Assembly (NCBI RefSeq): GCF_007670255.1
Contig: NZ_SZVS01000004.1
Location: 186,001 to 250,000, forward strand
Length of the DNA: 64,000 bases
Direction of reading: 5' to 3'
Source of the DNA: Paenarthrobacter nicotinovorans
GTDB taxonomy: Bacteria; Actinomycetota; Actinomycetes; Actinomycetales; Micrococcaceae
This document shows, in pieces, positions 51,058-59,638 of the stretch (within the stretch, counting starts at the first letter, position 1; each line of letters opens with the position of its first letter). The notes below the pieces were generated by a model. That model ran no database searches. It was given only the letters and a program-made list of their open reading frames with translations, and was not told the DNA's origin. Position numbers and translations under genes: made by a program.

Positions 51058-51492
51058 CTACGCCAGGACGCCGAGCTTCGAGCCCGGGCGACCAAACAGT
51101 GCGGCGTCGGCCGAGAGGCGACCCGCGCCCGCCAGGGCCAGGGCAAGAGCCGCGCCGGCGAAAAGCAGCACGAGCTCGTAGCCCCCGTTGCCAACAAAGA
51201 TGCCGGCAGGCGCGTGCACCAGGAACAAGGCCCCCAGCATGTCAACTGCAAGGAGTGCCGCGAAAACGCGGGTCAGCAGGCCGAGGATCAGGGCGATGCC
51301 GCCCACAAGTTCCAGGGTTGCGACGATCGGGGCTACGACGGAAGCGCCCGGCACGCCCATCTGCGTGAAGGACGCCTGGGTTCCGGCAATGGTGAATTCG
51401 TTGAACTTCTGCCAACCGTGCGCGGCGAAGAGAAATCCTGCAATGACGCGCAGGATGGTCAGGGCTGTGGTGGTCAAGCTGGACTTGTTCAT
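51058..51492 (-). CDS. DoxX family membrane protein
   Basis: A 144-residue protein with four membrane helices and the DoxX pattern 'ILRVIAGFLFAAHGWQKF', 'MGVPGASVVAPIVATLELVG' and 'GNGGYELVLLFAGAALALAL'. Actinobacterial DoxX proteins take part in membrane redox defence or thiol metabolism in some cases. It converges on the polyol operon and has a palindrome just upstream of its promoter region. Confidence 0.9.
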   Translation of the reverse strand: MNKSSLTTTALTILRVIAGFLFAAHGWQKFNEFTIAGTQASFTQMGVPGASVVAPIVATLELVGGIALILGLLTRVFAALLAVDMLGALFLVHAPAGIFVGNGGYELVLLFAGAALALALAGAGRLSADAALFGRPGSKLGVLA

Positions 51493-51509
51493 GCTTCAAC
51501 CCTTGCAGG

Positions 51510-51535
51510 TGATTAGTTGAAGTGTCAACTAATCA
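51510..51535. promoter_or_regulatory. Palindromic operator upstream of doxX
   Basis: TGATTAGTTGA and TCAACTAATCA form a perfect 11-base inverted repeat with a 4-base centre, about 18 bases before the DoxX start. The pattern suits a MarR-family repressor. Confidence 0.65.
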
Positions 51536-51560
51536 CAGTGCGCATCCAAGTAATTCCCAG

Positions 51561-52127
51561 CTACTTACGAGGTTTCGCCTGGAGCCACGGCTGAAGCAAC
51601 CGGGTGGTCACCGGAAGGAAAATGTACGTCATCAGGGGAGTAAGGATGACGATATTGAGCAGTACCGCAAACACCAGCGGCCAGTTCTGCGTTACCGGGT
51701 GCAACAGGAAATTGGCCAGCAGGCTAAGCGGGAAGAACGGCAGGAAGATGCTGATGGCCTGCTTCCAGCGCGGCGGGACGACGGTCTCAGGGACAATGAC
51801 CGAGACGTCCCCCGGCTGCGAAAACCATCCTTCGATGCCCGTGTGTCGCTCCACGCGGGTGGTCTCCATCATTTCCCTGGCACTGTCGATCCACCAGCGC
51901 CTCTCCTCGGAGTCCTCCCAGGCCTGCAGCGACTCTGCGTCGGCGAAGCGGTAGAGCATGTGCCATTCGGTGGAGTCGACGCCGTTGCGGACCCAGCCCG
52001 ATCCCAGGTAGCCGGGCCACTCGCGCGCGAGTTCCTGCCCCGCGTGGGCCCAGGCGTTGGCCTGGCGGGTGTAGCCCGGGAGGATGGTTCGGGCGACGGA
52101 AACGGTGACGGGATGCTCATATGACAC
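51561..52127 (-). CDS. Antibiotic biosynthesis monooxygenase-like protein with membrane tail
   Basis: A 188-residue protein. The N-terminal ABM-like ferredoxin fold (about 1-100) has 'EWHMLYRFADAESLQAWEDS' and 'EERRWWIDSAREMM'. The C-terminal part has two membrane helices ('ISIFLPFFPLSLLANFLL', 'LVFAVLLNIVILTPLMTYIF'). I chose the GTG at 52127; the longer start at 52184 would overlap the divergent MATE gene. Function is unknown; related proteins handle small aromatic or haem-like ligands. Confidence 0.8.
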   Translation of the reverse strand: MSYEHPVTVSVARTILPGYTRQANAWAHAGQELAREWPGYLGSGWVRNGVDSTEWHMLYRFADAESLQAWEDSEERRWWIDSAREMMETTRVERHTGIEGWFSQPGDVSVIVPETVVPPRWKQAISIFLPFFPLSLLANFLLHPVTQNWPLVFAVLLNIVILTPLMTYIFLPVTTRLLQPWLQAKPRK

Positions 52128-52168
52128 GGCCCAAATGTACCCGGCTCCCGGCAGACTAGGCTTGTTTA

Positions 52169-53509
52169 GTGCCTCAAACCACAATTGCCCCGGCCCGCTC
52201 GAACGCGCGCGAAATCCTTCGCCTAGCCGTACCTGCCTTCGGCGCCCTGATTGCCGAGCCGCTGTTCCTCCTGGCCGACTCCGCGATCGTAGGGCACTTG
52301 GGAGTGGACCAGTTGGCCGGCGTCGGTCTGGCCTCTACCATCCTGCACACAGCCGTCGGACTTATGGTCTTCCTGGCGTATTCGACGACGCCGGCAGTCG
52401 CCCGCGCCATCGGCGACGGGAAGCTGGGCAAGGCTCTGGCGGCAGGGCGCGACGGCGTGTGGCTGGCCATGTTGTTGGGCGTGCTGCTCGCTGTGGCCGG
52501 CTTTGTTGCCGCTGAACCCCTTGTTGGTTTGATGGGTGCAACCGGTGACGTGCAGGGCTTTGCCGTCGACTACCTCCGCTGGTCCATGCCCGGCCTGGCG
52601 GCGATGCTCCTGGTCTTCGCGGGCACTGGTGTCCTCCGCGGATTGCAGGACACCCGCACCCCCCTTCTTGTGGCGACGGCCGGTTTCGCGCTCAACATAG
52701 CCCTCAACTGGTTCCTCGTTTATGGCCTGAACCTGTCCGTAGCGGGTTCGGCCATCGGCACGAGCATCGCCCAGTGGGCCATGGCAGCGGTGTATCTGGT
52801 GATGGTGGGCCGCAACGCGCGGCAGCACGGCGTTTCCCTGAAGCCCGACTGGCATGGCATCCGGGCCATGACCAAGGTCGGTTCCTGGCTCATGCTCCGC
52901 ACGCTGAGCCTCCGCCTGGCAATCCTGGCAACGGTGCTGGTGGTGACGGCACAAGGCGCGGTAAACCTCGCGGCGCATCAGTTGGCCATGACCATTTTCT
53001 CCTTCCTTGCCTTTGCCCTTGATGCCTTGGCCATCGCGGCGCAGGCGTTGATCGGCAAGGAGCTGGGAGCCCGCAACGCCCGCAAGGCCCGCGAACTGAC
53101 GCGCACCATGATCCGCTGGGGTCTGGGATTCGGCGTGATCACGGGAGCGGTGCTGGCCGTCGCGGCTCCCTGGATCGGGTACATCTTCACCTCCGACTCC
53201 GGTGTCCGCTCGGCCCTGACTGTGGCGCTGTGGGTACTTGCGGTGGGGCAGCCCATTGCCGGGTACGTCTTCGTCCTGGACGGTGTCCTCATCGGCGCTG
53301 GCGACGCGCGCTATCTGGCGATTGCCGGCGTCGTTAATCTGGCGGTCTACTTGCCGCTGCTGGTGGCTATCCACCAATTAAGGCCCGACGGCGAGGCGGG
53401 GCTCCTGTGGCTGTGGGCGGCGTTTGCGCTGGGCTACATGCTGGCGCGGGCGGTGACTCTGGGGCTGCGGGCGCGGACCGATCGCTGGATGGTGCTGGGT
53501 TCGCACTAA
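52169..53509 (+). CDS. MATE-family efflux transporter (DinF-like)
   Basis: A 446-residue transporter starting at GTG, with about twelve membrane helices. The MATE features are 'LRLAVPAFGALIAEPLFLLA', 'DSAIVGHLGVDQLAGVGLAS' and 'AQALIGKELGARNARKAREL'. It uses a Na+ or H+ gradient to expel cationic drugs or dyes. It is divergent from the ABM-like gene and followed by a small membrane protein gene nine bases on. Confidence 0.92.
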   Translation: MPQTTIAPARSNAREILRLAVPAFGALIAEPLFLLADSAIVGHLGVDQLAGVGLASTILHTAVGLMVFLAYSTTPAVARAIGDGKLGKALAAGRDGVWLAMLLGVLLAVAGFVAAEPLVGLMGATGDVQGFAVDYLRWSMPGLAAMLLVFAGTGVLRGLQDTRTPLLVATAGFALNIALNWFLVYGLNLSVAGSAIGTSIAQWAMAAVYLVMVGRNARQHGVSLKPDWHGIRAMTKVGSWLMLRTLSLRLAILATVLVVTAQGAVNLAAHQLAMTIFSFLAFALDALAIAAQALIGKELGARNARKARELTRTMIRWGLGFGVITGAVLAVAAPWIGYIFTSDSGVRSALTVALWVLAVGQPIAGYVFVLDGVLIGAGDARYLAIAGVVNLAVYLPLLVAIHQLRPDGEAGLLWLWAAFALGYMLARAVTLGLRARTDRWMVLGSH

Positions 53510-53518
53510 ACTGGACGG

Positions 53519-54091
53519 GTGACTCTTCCAGCGACTCCTGCCCAAACCCCTTCCGCCCTTCCGGCGGGGCCGTGGAAACCGGTCCTGATCCGCGCGACGG
53601 TTGCGGTGTTGTTCGGCCTGGTGACGATCTTCTGGAGTTCACCGTCGGTGCATGTGCTGGCGTGGGCCGTCGGCCTGTATCTGCTGGGAACAGCTGCGGC
53701 TTTGTGGATCTCCCGTGCGCTGCCTGCGGCCGTGGCCGTGGTGGTCGCCTCGGGCGGCGTGGCCGCTTTAGTCACGCAGTCAGACGAAGGCGTGGCTCTT
53801 TCGGCAATGCTCGCGCTGCTGGTGCTCGGGCTCCTGGAATTCATGAAGGGCCTCAAAAAGCGCGATTCCCTGGCCCGCGACTGGCTCATCTCGGGGATCA
53901 TCTCGGTGGGTACCGCCATTGCGTTGCCGTTCTTCACGTCACTGGGCGCGCATGCGCTTTTGGGCGTATCCGGTGGTGGCGCGATTCTCTCCGGGGTTCT
54001 GTGGATGCTCTCCGGCTTGTCGCTGCGGCATGATGTCCGAGTGGGTGCGCGGACCCCTGCGCCCGGCGCTTCTCCGGAGGCCGTAAACTAG
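53519..54091 (+). CDS. Predicted membrane protein, HdeD/DUF308-like
   Basis: A 190-residue protein starting at GTG with about six hydrophobic helices, the pattern of the acid-resistance HdeD/DUF308 family (repeated 'GLVTIFWSSPSVHVLAWAVG'-like units). It is nine bases past the MATE gene and probably on the same transcript. Function is unknown. Confidence 0.72.
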   Translation: MTLPATPAQTPSALPAGPWKPVLIRATVAVLFGLVTIFWSSPSVHVLAWAVGLYLLGTAAALWISRALPAAVAVVVASGGVAALVTQSDEGVALSAMLALLVLGLLEFMKGLKKRDSLARDWLISGIISVGTAIALPFFTSLGAHALLGVSGGGAILSGVLWMLSGLSLRHDVRVGARTPAPGASPEAVN

Positions 54092-54100
54092 TAGTTGGAC

Positions 54101-54124
54101 GTTCTACTCGTTGTAGAACTTTTG
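54101..54124 (+). terminator. Short hairpin with T-run
   Basis: GTTCTAC (54101-54107) pairs with GTAGAAC (54113-54119), followed by TTTT. It is a weak terminator between the two membrane protein genes. Confidence 0.5.
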
Positions 54125-54159
54125 CATACCGGCGGACGCCTTCCGCCATCATTGGAGGA

Positions 54160-54507
54160 ATGACCGTGGCAGACCAGACACCAGGAGAACCGCGCAAGAT
54201 GCGGACCTCGGTCAAGGGACCGCTCATGTTCTCGGCCTTCTTCGCAGTGCTGGCTTTCTTTGCCGTGCTGATCTTCGCTTCAGGCGGCAGCGCGCGGACT
54301 CCCCGGTTCGACCTCGCGTTCACCGGCGCCGGCATCGCCTTCATCGTGAGCCTCGTCGTGGCAGCCATGCTGTCCATGAGCTACAAGGAAAACGCCGATC
54401 ACCTCGGCAAGGGCTCGGGGGTCAACCTCAGCTCGAAGCGTCCGCACGGCGGATCGGCGGCTCCGGAGTCGCCCGACGGGACTGAAACGCCCGACGCCGG
54501 CCGCTAA
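54160..54507 (+). CDS. Small membrane protein, 115 residues
   Basis: The protein has two hydrophobic helices ('GPLMFSAFFAVLAFFAVLIF' and 'FTGAGIAFIVSLVVAAMLSM') and a polar Ser/Pro-rich tail. I do not recognise a family with confidence; similar two-helix proteins are common in Arthrobacter-like genomes. The ribosome site GGAGGA lies before the ATG. A strong terminator follows. Confidence 0.72.
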   Translation: MTVADQTPGEPRKMRTSVKGPLMFSAFFAVLAFFAVLIFASGGSARTPRFDLAFTGAGIAFIVSLVVAAMLSMSYKENADHLGKGSGVNLSSKRPHGGSAAPESPDGTETPDAGR

Positions 54508-54513
54508 CCTTCC

Positions 54514-54548
54514 AGCGCTTCCCCACCTCGGTTGGGGGAGCGCTTTTT
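54514..54548 (+). terminator. Rho-independent terminator
   Basis: AGCGCT-T-CCCCA at the left pairs with TGGGG-G-AGCGCT at the right, followed by a run of five T. It ends the membrane-protein transcript. Confidence 0.9.
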
Positions 54549-54565
54549 AGTGGGCGCTGCCCGGC

Positions 54566-55114
54566 TTACTCGCCTTCGGCTGCCTTCCTTGCCCGGTAGG
54601 CCGCGACGTGGGTTCGGTTGGCGCAGTTGCCGGTGTCGCAGTACAGCTTTGAGCGGTTGCGGCTGAGGTCCAGGACCACGGCGTCACAGTCATCGGCGGC
54701 ACATACCCGCATGCGTTCCATCTCTTTGCTGCGGATCACATCGATGATCGCCATCGCCGCTTCGGTGCCCATGCGGTCTGCCAGCGGCGCTTCAGGGGTG
54801 GTGGCGTGAAGGTGCCAATCCCAATGGTCGTGCTTGACCAGCTGTGGGAGTGCTTTCGCATCGGTGAGCAGCTTGTTGACGGACTTGGCTGCGGTGTCTT
54901 CGTCTGAGCTCCAGAGCGTTGCCAGCTGGCCACGGAGACGCTTGATGCTGTTCAGCTCATCCGCAGAATTGACGCGTGAACCGGTGAACTCCTCAGCGGC
55001 CAGAAAGGCGTTGAGGTCTTCCAGGGAGGTCAGCAGTTCCTGCCCATTGGCAGCCGTGTTGATCAGGTTGACCACGCTGCGGAGGGCAACCACGGTGTCA
55101 GGCGCAAAAAGCAC
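54566..55114 (-). CDS. CGNR zinc-finger protein (ABATE domain)
   Basis: A 182-residue protein. The N-terminal part (about 1-130) is the ABATE-type domain ('VVALRSVVNLINTAA', 'LNSIKRLRGQLATLW'). The C-terminal zinc finger has 'CAADDCDAVVLDLSRNRSK' and 'YCDTGNCANRTHVAAYRARK', with the Cys-x-Asn-Arg motif that names the family. It probably binds DNA as a stress regulator. It is divergent from the EamA transporter gene and may control it. Confidence 0.9.
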   Translation of the reverse strand: MLFAPDTVVALRSVVNLINTAANGQELLTSLEDLNAFLAAEEFTGSRVNSADELNSIKRLRGQLATLWSSDEDTAAKSVNKLLTDAKALPQLVKHDHWDWHLHATTPEAPLADRMGTEAAMAIIDVIRSKEMERMRVCAADDCDAVVLDLSRNRSKLYCDTGNCANRTHVAAYRARKAAEGE

Positions 55115-55185
55115 TTTGACTCCTTACATGTTCCGGGAGTACTGTCATGACCATAAGCCCACTTTACTCCTGACAGGAGGCTGCT

Positions 55186-56211
55186 GTGTCAGCTCCAATG
55201 ACGAAGGCTGATGCAAAGAATTTCCTGGCATCAGGACTCGGCATCGCACTCTTTTCTTCAGCCGTGTTCGGCACCTCAGGCTCCTTCGCCAAATCAATGC
55301 TGGAAACCGGCTGGTCACCCGGCGCCGCAGTCACCGTGCGCCTCACCGGTGCCGCGCTGATCCTGGCGATTCCCGCCGTCGTCGTTCTTCGCGGACGCTG
55401 GCACCAGCTCAAGGAAAACTGGCTCACCATCCTGCTTTTCGGCCTCATCGGAGTCGCCGGCTGCCAGCTCTTCTATTTCAACGCCGTAGCCCGTTTGTCC
55501 GTCGGCGTCGCGTTGCTGCTGGAGTACCTGGCCCCGGTGATGATCGTCCTGTGGCTCTGGATCTCCACCCGCCGGAAGCCGCGTGCCCTGACCGCTGCCG
55601 GTGCGTTGCTTTCGCTCGGCGGCCTGGTGCTGGTGCTCGACCTGACAGGTGCCGTGAAGGTGGACTTTGTAGGGGTCCTGTGGGGTATGGCGGCTGCCGT
55701 GTGCCTGGTGATCTACTTCTTCATCACAGCCAAGGAGAACGACACCCTTCCTCCGCTGGTGCTGGCCTCGGGTGGCCTCCTGGTGGGTGCCCTGGTGATG
55801 TGGCTCGTGGGCGGATTGGGCTTGCTTCCCATGACGTTCAGTACCGCGGACACAACGCTGGGTCCGTGGACCGTGCCGTGGTGGGTGTCCGCCGTCGGCC
55901 TGATCATCCTGGCAACTGTCCTGGCGTACGTTTCCGGAATCATGGCGGCGCGGAGCCTGGGCTCCAAGGTGGCTTCGTTCGTCTCGTTGACGGAGGTGCT
56001 GTTTGCTGTGATCTGGGCGTGGCTGTTGCTGGGCGAACTTCCCGGCCCGATCCAGCTCCTGGGCGGTCTCCTGATCGTGGGCGGCGTTGTCCTGGTCCGG
56101 GTGGATGAACTGCGCGGAGACCGTCGGGCCGCTGCCGCGGGCGCCCGGGCTTTGGATCATCCGAACGACGTCGAACCTGTCCCTTCAGGGCCGGTCGCCG
56201 AAGGTCGATGA
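55186..56211 (+). CDS. EamA-family (DMT) transporter
   Basis: A 341-residue transporter with ten membrane helices in two EamA repeats ('SSAVFGTSGSFAKSMLETG', 'GVAGCQLFYFNAVARLSVGV', 'GIMAARSLGSKVASFVSLTE'). It starts at GTG after GGAGG. Members export amino acids or other metabolites. Its divergent neighbour is the CGNR regulator. Confidence 0.92.
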   Translation: MSAPMTKADAKNFLASGLGIALFSSAVFGTSGSFAKSMLETGWSPGAAVTVRLTGAALILAIPAVVVLRGRWHQLKENWLTILLFGLIGVAGCQLFYFNAVARLSVGVALLLEYLAPVMIVLWLWISTRRKPRALTAAGALLSLGGLVLVLDLTGAVKVDFVGVLWGMAAAVCLVIYFFITAKENDTLPPLVLASGGLLVGALVMWLVGGLGLLPMTFSTADTTLGPWTVPWWVSAVGLIILATVLAYVSGIMAARSLGSKVASFVSLTEVLFAVIWAWLLLGELPGPIQLLGGLLIVGGVVLVRVDELRGDRRAAAAGARALDHPNDVEPVPSGPVAEGR

Positions 56212-56233
56212 TCCAAGATTTCGAAAAGAACGC

Positions 56234-56268
56234 AAAAATGCCCGGACGCTTGTGCGTCCGGGCATTTT
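56234..56268. terminator. Bidirectional terminator
   Basis: AAAATGCCCGGACGC (56235-56249) pairs with GCGTCCGGGCATTTT (56254-56268) around a 4-base loop. The A- and T-runs let it serve both the EamA gene and the convergent WXG100 gene. Confidence 0.92.
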
Positions 56269-56278
56269 CCCAACTGTC

Positions 56279-56542
56279 CTAGTTGGAGGCCTGCTGCTGC
56301 TGCTCAGCGTTCTTCTGGGCACGGTCGCCGGCCTGACGAAGGGCGTCGGCAACCTTCTTCAGGTTGGAAGTGTGCTCGCCGTCCCACTCGCTGCGGAACT
56401 TGTCAGCGTCCGGGCCCTTCCAGTCAGTGCCGTCAAGAGCGCCCTTGAGCTGCGAACGCTGCTGCTCGATCTGCTCAGCACCTGCCTTCAGCTTGTTACC
56501 GAGCTGACGAAGCTGATCAACATCTGCACCCCAAATAGCCAT
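56279..56542 (-). CDS. WXG100 family protein (EsxA-like)
   Basis: An 87-residue helical-hairpin protein. The W-x-G turn is Trp41-Lys42-Gly43 in 'DGTDWKGPDADKF'. The C-terminus is Gln/Ala-rich. WXG100 proteins are secreted by type VII (ESX) systems. No ESX core genes lie nearby, so it is an orphan here. I chose the ATG at 56542, with AAGGAG before it; the longer start at 56617 is not supported. Confidence 0.9.
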   Translation of the reverse strand: MAIWGADVDQLRQLGNKLKAGAEQIEQQRSQLKGALDGTDWKGPDADKFRSEWDGEHTSNLKKVADALRQAGDRAQKNAEQQQQASN

Positions 56543-56700
56543 GAGATTCTCCTTCATTTGTTCGGACCCGAGCTCTTCGGCATCCCCAGCGGCCTCCGGC
56601 TCATCCGGAAGATCCAATAGCTAAAACCTATCCCGTGAATCGCAAACGCGTCGATGGGCACCCCTCCCCATGCAGCACTGCCCATGGTTAGCATGGGGCT

Positions 56701-56973
56701 ATGTGCCGGAATATCAGGACTTTGCATAACTTCGAACCGCATGCCACCAGCGAGGAAGTGGAGGCCGCGGCCCTCCAATATGTGCGCAAGATCAGCGGAT
56801 CCACCAAGCCGTCAAAGGCCAACGAAGAAGCTTTTGCCGAGGCTGTCCACGAGATCGCGCACATTACGCAGCATCTCTTGGACTCATTGGTAAGCCACGG
56901 TCCCGCCAAGAACCGTGAAGAGGAAGCAGCCAAGGCGAAGGCCCGGGCCGCATTCCGCTTCGGAACCGCCTGA
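56701..56973 (+). CDS. DUF2277 family protein
   Basis: A 90-residue soluble protein with the DUF2277 signature 'MCRNIRTLHNFEPHATSEEV' and 'ALQYVRKISGSTKPSKANE'. The length is typical. Function is unknown. It converges on the copA gene with 21 bases between. Confidence 0.9.
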   Translation: MCRNIRTLHNFEPHATSEEVEAAALQYVRKISGSTKPSKANEEAFAEAVHEIAHITQHLLDSLVSHGPAKNREEEAAKAKARAAFRFGTA

Positions 56974-56994
56974 CCCGGGCCTCGTTCCAGCGCG

Positions 56995-59340
56995 CTACTT
57001 GCCGAACGAGCGCAGCCTCAGCGAATTGGCCACAACCAGGACTGAGCTGGCCGCCATTGCCGCGCCCGCGATCATCGGATTCAGCAGCCCAAGGGCAGCA
57101 ACCGGAATGCCGATCGCGTTGTAGAAGAACGCCCAGAACAGGTTGGTCTTGATGGTGGAGAGCGTCTTCCTGGACAGTTCGATCGCCTGCACCAACTGAC
57201 CCAGATCACTGCCCATCACGGTCAGGTCCGAGGCCTCGATAGCAACGTCCGTGCCGGAACCCATTGCGATTCCGAGGTCCGACTGGGCCAGGGCCGCGGC
57301 GTCGTTGACGCCGTCGCCGGCCATGGCGACCGTGGAACCCGATTCCTGGAGCTTCCGAACGGCGTCCACCTTGCCTTCCGGCAATACCCCGGCGAAGACA
57401 TCTTCCGGCCCAATTCCGACGGCGGCAGCCACCTGGGCGGCCACTGCGGCGTTGTCTCCGGTCAGGAGGATGGGACGGATCCCGAGGTCCTTCAGTTTTG
57501 CGATCGCCGCCGCGGAGCCGGGTTTGATGGTGTCCCGAAGGCTCACAATGCCGGCCGGTTCGCCATCAACGGCCACCCAGATAGCGGTGGCGCCCCCATT
57601 CTCCTGGGCAGCGAGGACATCGCGGTGTTCGGTTTCGAGGGAGATGCCGTTTTCCTCCAACCACCCCGAACGGCCCACAACGACGGTCTTCGTGCTGCCG
57701 TCCAGCGCTACGCTGCCCCGAACTCCGCCGCCTGGCGCCGAACTGAAGCTTCCAACGGCAGGCAGTGTTCCGGCGTCGTGCGCTGCTTCTTTGGCCGCCG
57801 CCGCAATGGCGTGGGCGATCGGGTGTTCCGACGCCGACTCGACGGCCCCGGCCAAGGTCAGCACAGCAGCGGGGGAGTGCCCGTTGAGGGCGACCGTGCG
57901 GTCCACGGCCAGCTTGCCACTGGTCACCGTGCCCGTCTTATCCAGCAGGATGGTGTCCACGTGCCGGGTATCTTCCAGCACCTGGGGGCCCTTGATGAGG
58001 ATACCCAGCTGGGCACCACGGCCCGTTCCGGTCAGCAGGCCAACCGGGGTAGCCAGGCCCAGGGCGCATGGGCAAGCGATCACCAGGACCGCAACGGCAG
58101 CTGTGAAGGCAGCGTTGAGGTCCCCGGAGAAGAACAGCCAAAGAAGGAAAGTGACCACGGCGATGACCAGCACGATGGGAACGAAGACCGAACTGATCCG
58201 GTCCGCGAGCCGGGCGATGGGTGCTTTGCCAGTCTGGGCTTCGCTGACCAGTCGTCCCATCTGGGCGAGAGTCGTGTCGGAGCCGACGCGCGTGGCCCGT
58301 ACCAGCAATCGCCCGGATGTGTTGATGGTGGCACCCGTTACTGTGCTGCCCGGTCCAACTTCGACAGGGACGGATTCTCCGGTCACCAGGGATGCGTCCA
58401 CGGCTGATGCGCCATCGAGCACCACGCCATCGGTGGCGATCTTCTCACCGGGACGAACAACGAACACATCGTCCACCAGGAGCTGGTCTGCGGGGATCTT
58501 CTTCTCCACGCCATCCACCAGGATGGTTGCATCCTTGGCGCCCAGATTGAGCAGGGCTTTGAGGGCGTTGCCTGCCCTGGCTTTGGCATTCGCTTCAAGA
58601 TAGCGTCCCAGCAGCAGGAAGGTGGTGACCACGGCTGCGACTTCGAAGTACAGGCCGCCGCCCGCCATGCTTTCCATGCCGGGGTGCTCTGTCATGCGTG
58701 GATCCGCGAACAACTGCCAGGCCGAGTACGCGTAGGCCGCAATGACACCGATGGAAACCAGTGTGTCCATGGTGGAGGCGAAATGCCGGGCGTTGATGGC
58801 AGCGGCCCGGTGGAACGGCCAGGCCGCCCAGCTCACGACCGGAAGTGCCAGTACGCCGACAACCCATCCCCAGTTGGCGAACTGGAGGGCCGGGATCATG
58901 GAGATTGCGAAAACCGGAACAGTCAGGACGGCGGCCAGGATCAACCGGGGCCGCAGCGTGGAAGCCGAGGGGCCATGATCCATGTGGTTTTCGTGGCCGG
59001 CGTGTTCCTCGTGTTCCTCGTGTTCCTCTTGCGTGGACCCGGCCTCGTGATGCCCATGCCCGTGGTCATCGACTGCCGGGCGGGAGTGGCGTACAGGGGC
59101 TTGCCTCAGCGTTGCCCTGTATCCCGTTGCGTTCACGGTGTCCACGATTTGCTGGTCTGTAACGTTTGCGGGGACCGTGACGTGCGCCGATTCGAGCGGC
59201 AGGTTGACGCTTGCCTCGACCCCTTCGAGTTTGCCCAGTTTCCGTTCCACTCGATTGACGCATGAGGCGCAGGTCATGCCCTCGATGTCCAGCTCGATCA
59301 CCCTTTGTGCGGGTTGGTTGAAGGTCTCCTGGTTACTCAA
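56995..59340 (-). CDS. copA: Copper-exporting P-type ATPase
   Basis: A 781-residue P1B ATPase. An N-terminal heavy-metal domain has 'GMTCASC' (Cys24, Cys27). It is followed by a His-rich linker (about 85-122, eleven His), eight membrane helices with the metal channel motif Cys423-Pro-Cys425, the phosphorylation motif 'DKTGT' (Asp467), and 'GDGVNDAAAL'. It expels Cu(I) from the cytoplasm. The start is TTG at 59340 after AGGGGG. The upstream genes encode the copper chaperone and the CsoR regulator. Confidence 0.95.
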   Translation of the reverse strand: MSNQETFNQPAQRVIELDIEGMTCASCVNRVERKLGKLEGVEASVNLPLESAHVTVPANVTDQQIVDTVNATGYRATLRQAPVRHSRPAVDDHGHGHHEAGSTQEEHEEHEEHAGHENHMDHGPSASTLRPRLILAAVLTVPVFAISMIPALQFANWGWVVGVLALPVVSWAAWPFHRAAAINARHFASTMDTLVSIGVIAAYAYSAWQLFADPRMTEHPGMESMAGGGLYFEVAAVVTTFLLLGRYLEANAKARAGNALKALLNLGAKDATILVDGVEKKIPADQLLVDDVFVVRPGEKIATDGVVLDGASAVDASLVTGESVPVEVGPGSTVTGATINTSGRLLVRATRVGSDTTLAQMGRLVSEAQTGKAPIARLADRISSVFVPIVLVIAVVTFLLWLFFSGDLNAAFTAAVAVLVIACPCALGLATPVGLLTGTGRGAQLGILIKGPQVLEDTRHVDTILLDKTGTVTSGKLAVDRTVALNGHSPAAVLTLAGAVESASEHPIAHAIAAAAKEAAHDAGTLPAVGSFSSAPGGGVRGSVALDGSTKTVVVGRSGWLEENGISLETEHRDVLAAQENGGATAIWVAVDGEPAGIVSLRDTIKPGSAAAIAKLKDLGIRPILLTGDNAAVAAQVAAAVGIGPEDVFAGVLPEGKVDAVRKLQESGSTVAMAGDGVNDAAALAQSDLGIAMGSGTDVAIEASDLTVMGSDLGQLVQAIELSRKTLSTIKTNLFWAFFYNAIGIPVAALGLLNPMIAGAAMAASSVLVVANSLRLRSFGK

Positions 59341-59349
59341 GAGAACCCC

Positions 59350-59583
59350 CTAGGCTTCGTTGGCTACCACCACGTAGCCGGCTTCTGCCACGGCCTCGCC
59401 AATTTCCGACGGCGACAGCTCCTGGGTGGATGTGATGGTGACAGTGGACAAACCGCCGGGGTTGAGGTCCACCGCGACGTCCTTAACGCCGCTGAGCGCT
59501 TCAAGTTCTTCGCTCACGCTGGAAACACAGTGGCCGCAGGTCATGCCGGATACGTTGACGTTGGTCTGGATGGTCTGGCTCAT
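59350..59583 (-). CDS. copZ: Copper chaperone (heavy-metal-associated domain)
   Basis: A 77-residue protein with a single ferredoxin-like HMA fold and the metal motif 'GMTCGHC' (Cys16, Cys19). It carries Cu(I) to CopA, encoded nine bases downstream. The ATG at 59583 follows CAAGGAG; a longer start is not supported. Confidence 0.94.
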   Translation of the reverse strand: MSQTIQTNVNVSGMTCGHCVSSVSEELEALSGVKDVAVDLNPGGLSTVTITSTQELSPSEIGEAVAEAGYVVVANEA

Positions 59584-59638
59584 GGAGTGCTCCTTGGTGG
59601 TGAGTTGGATGGTGTGGTGGGTGGTGGCTGAGTTACCG

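Noticed and set aside
59010..59040. CRISPR-like short repeat
   Set aside because: The 9-base repeats are in frame inside copA and encode an EEH repeat, with no spacers.
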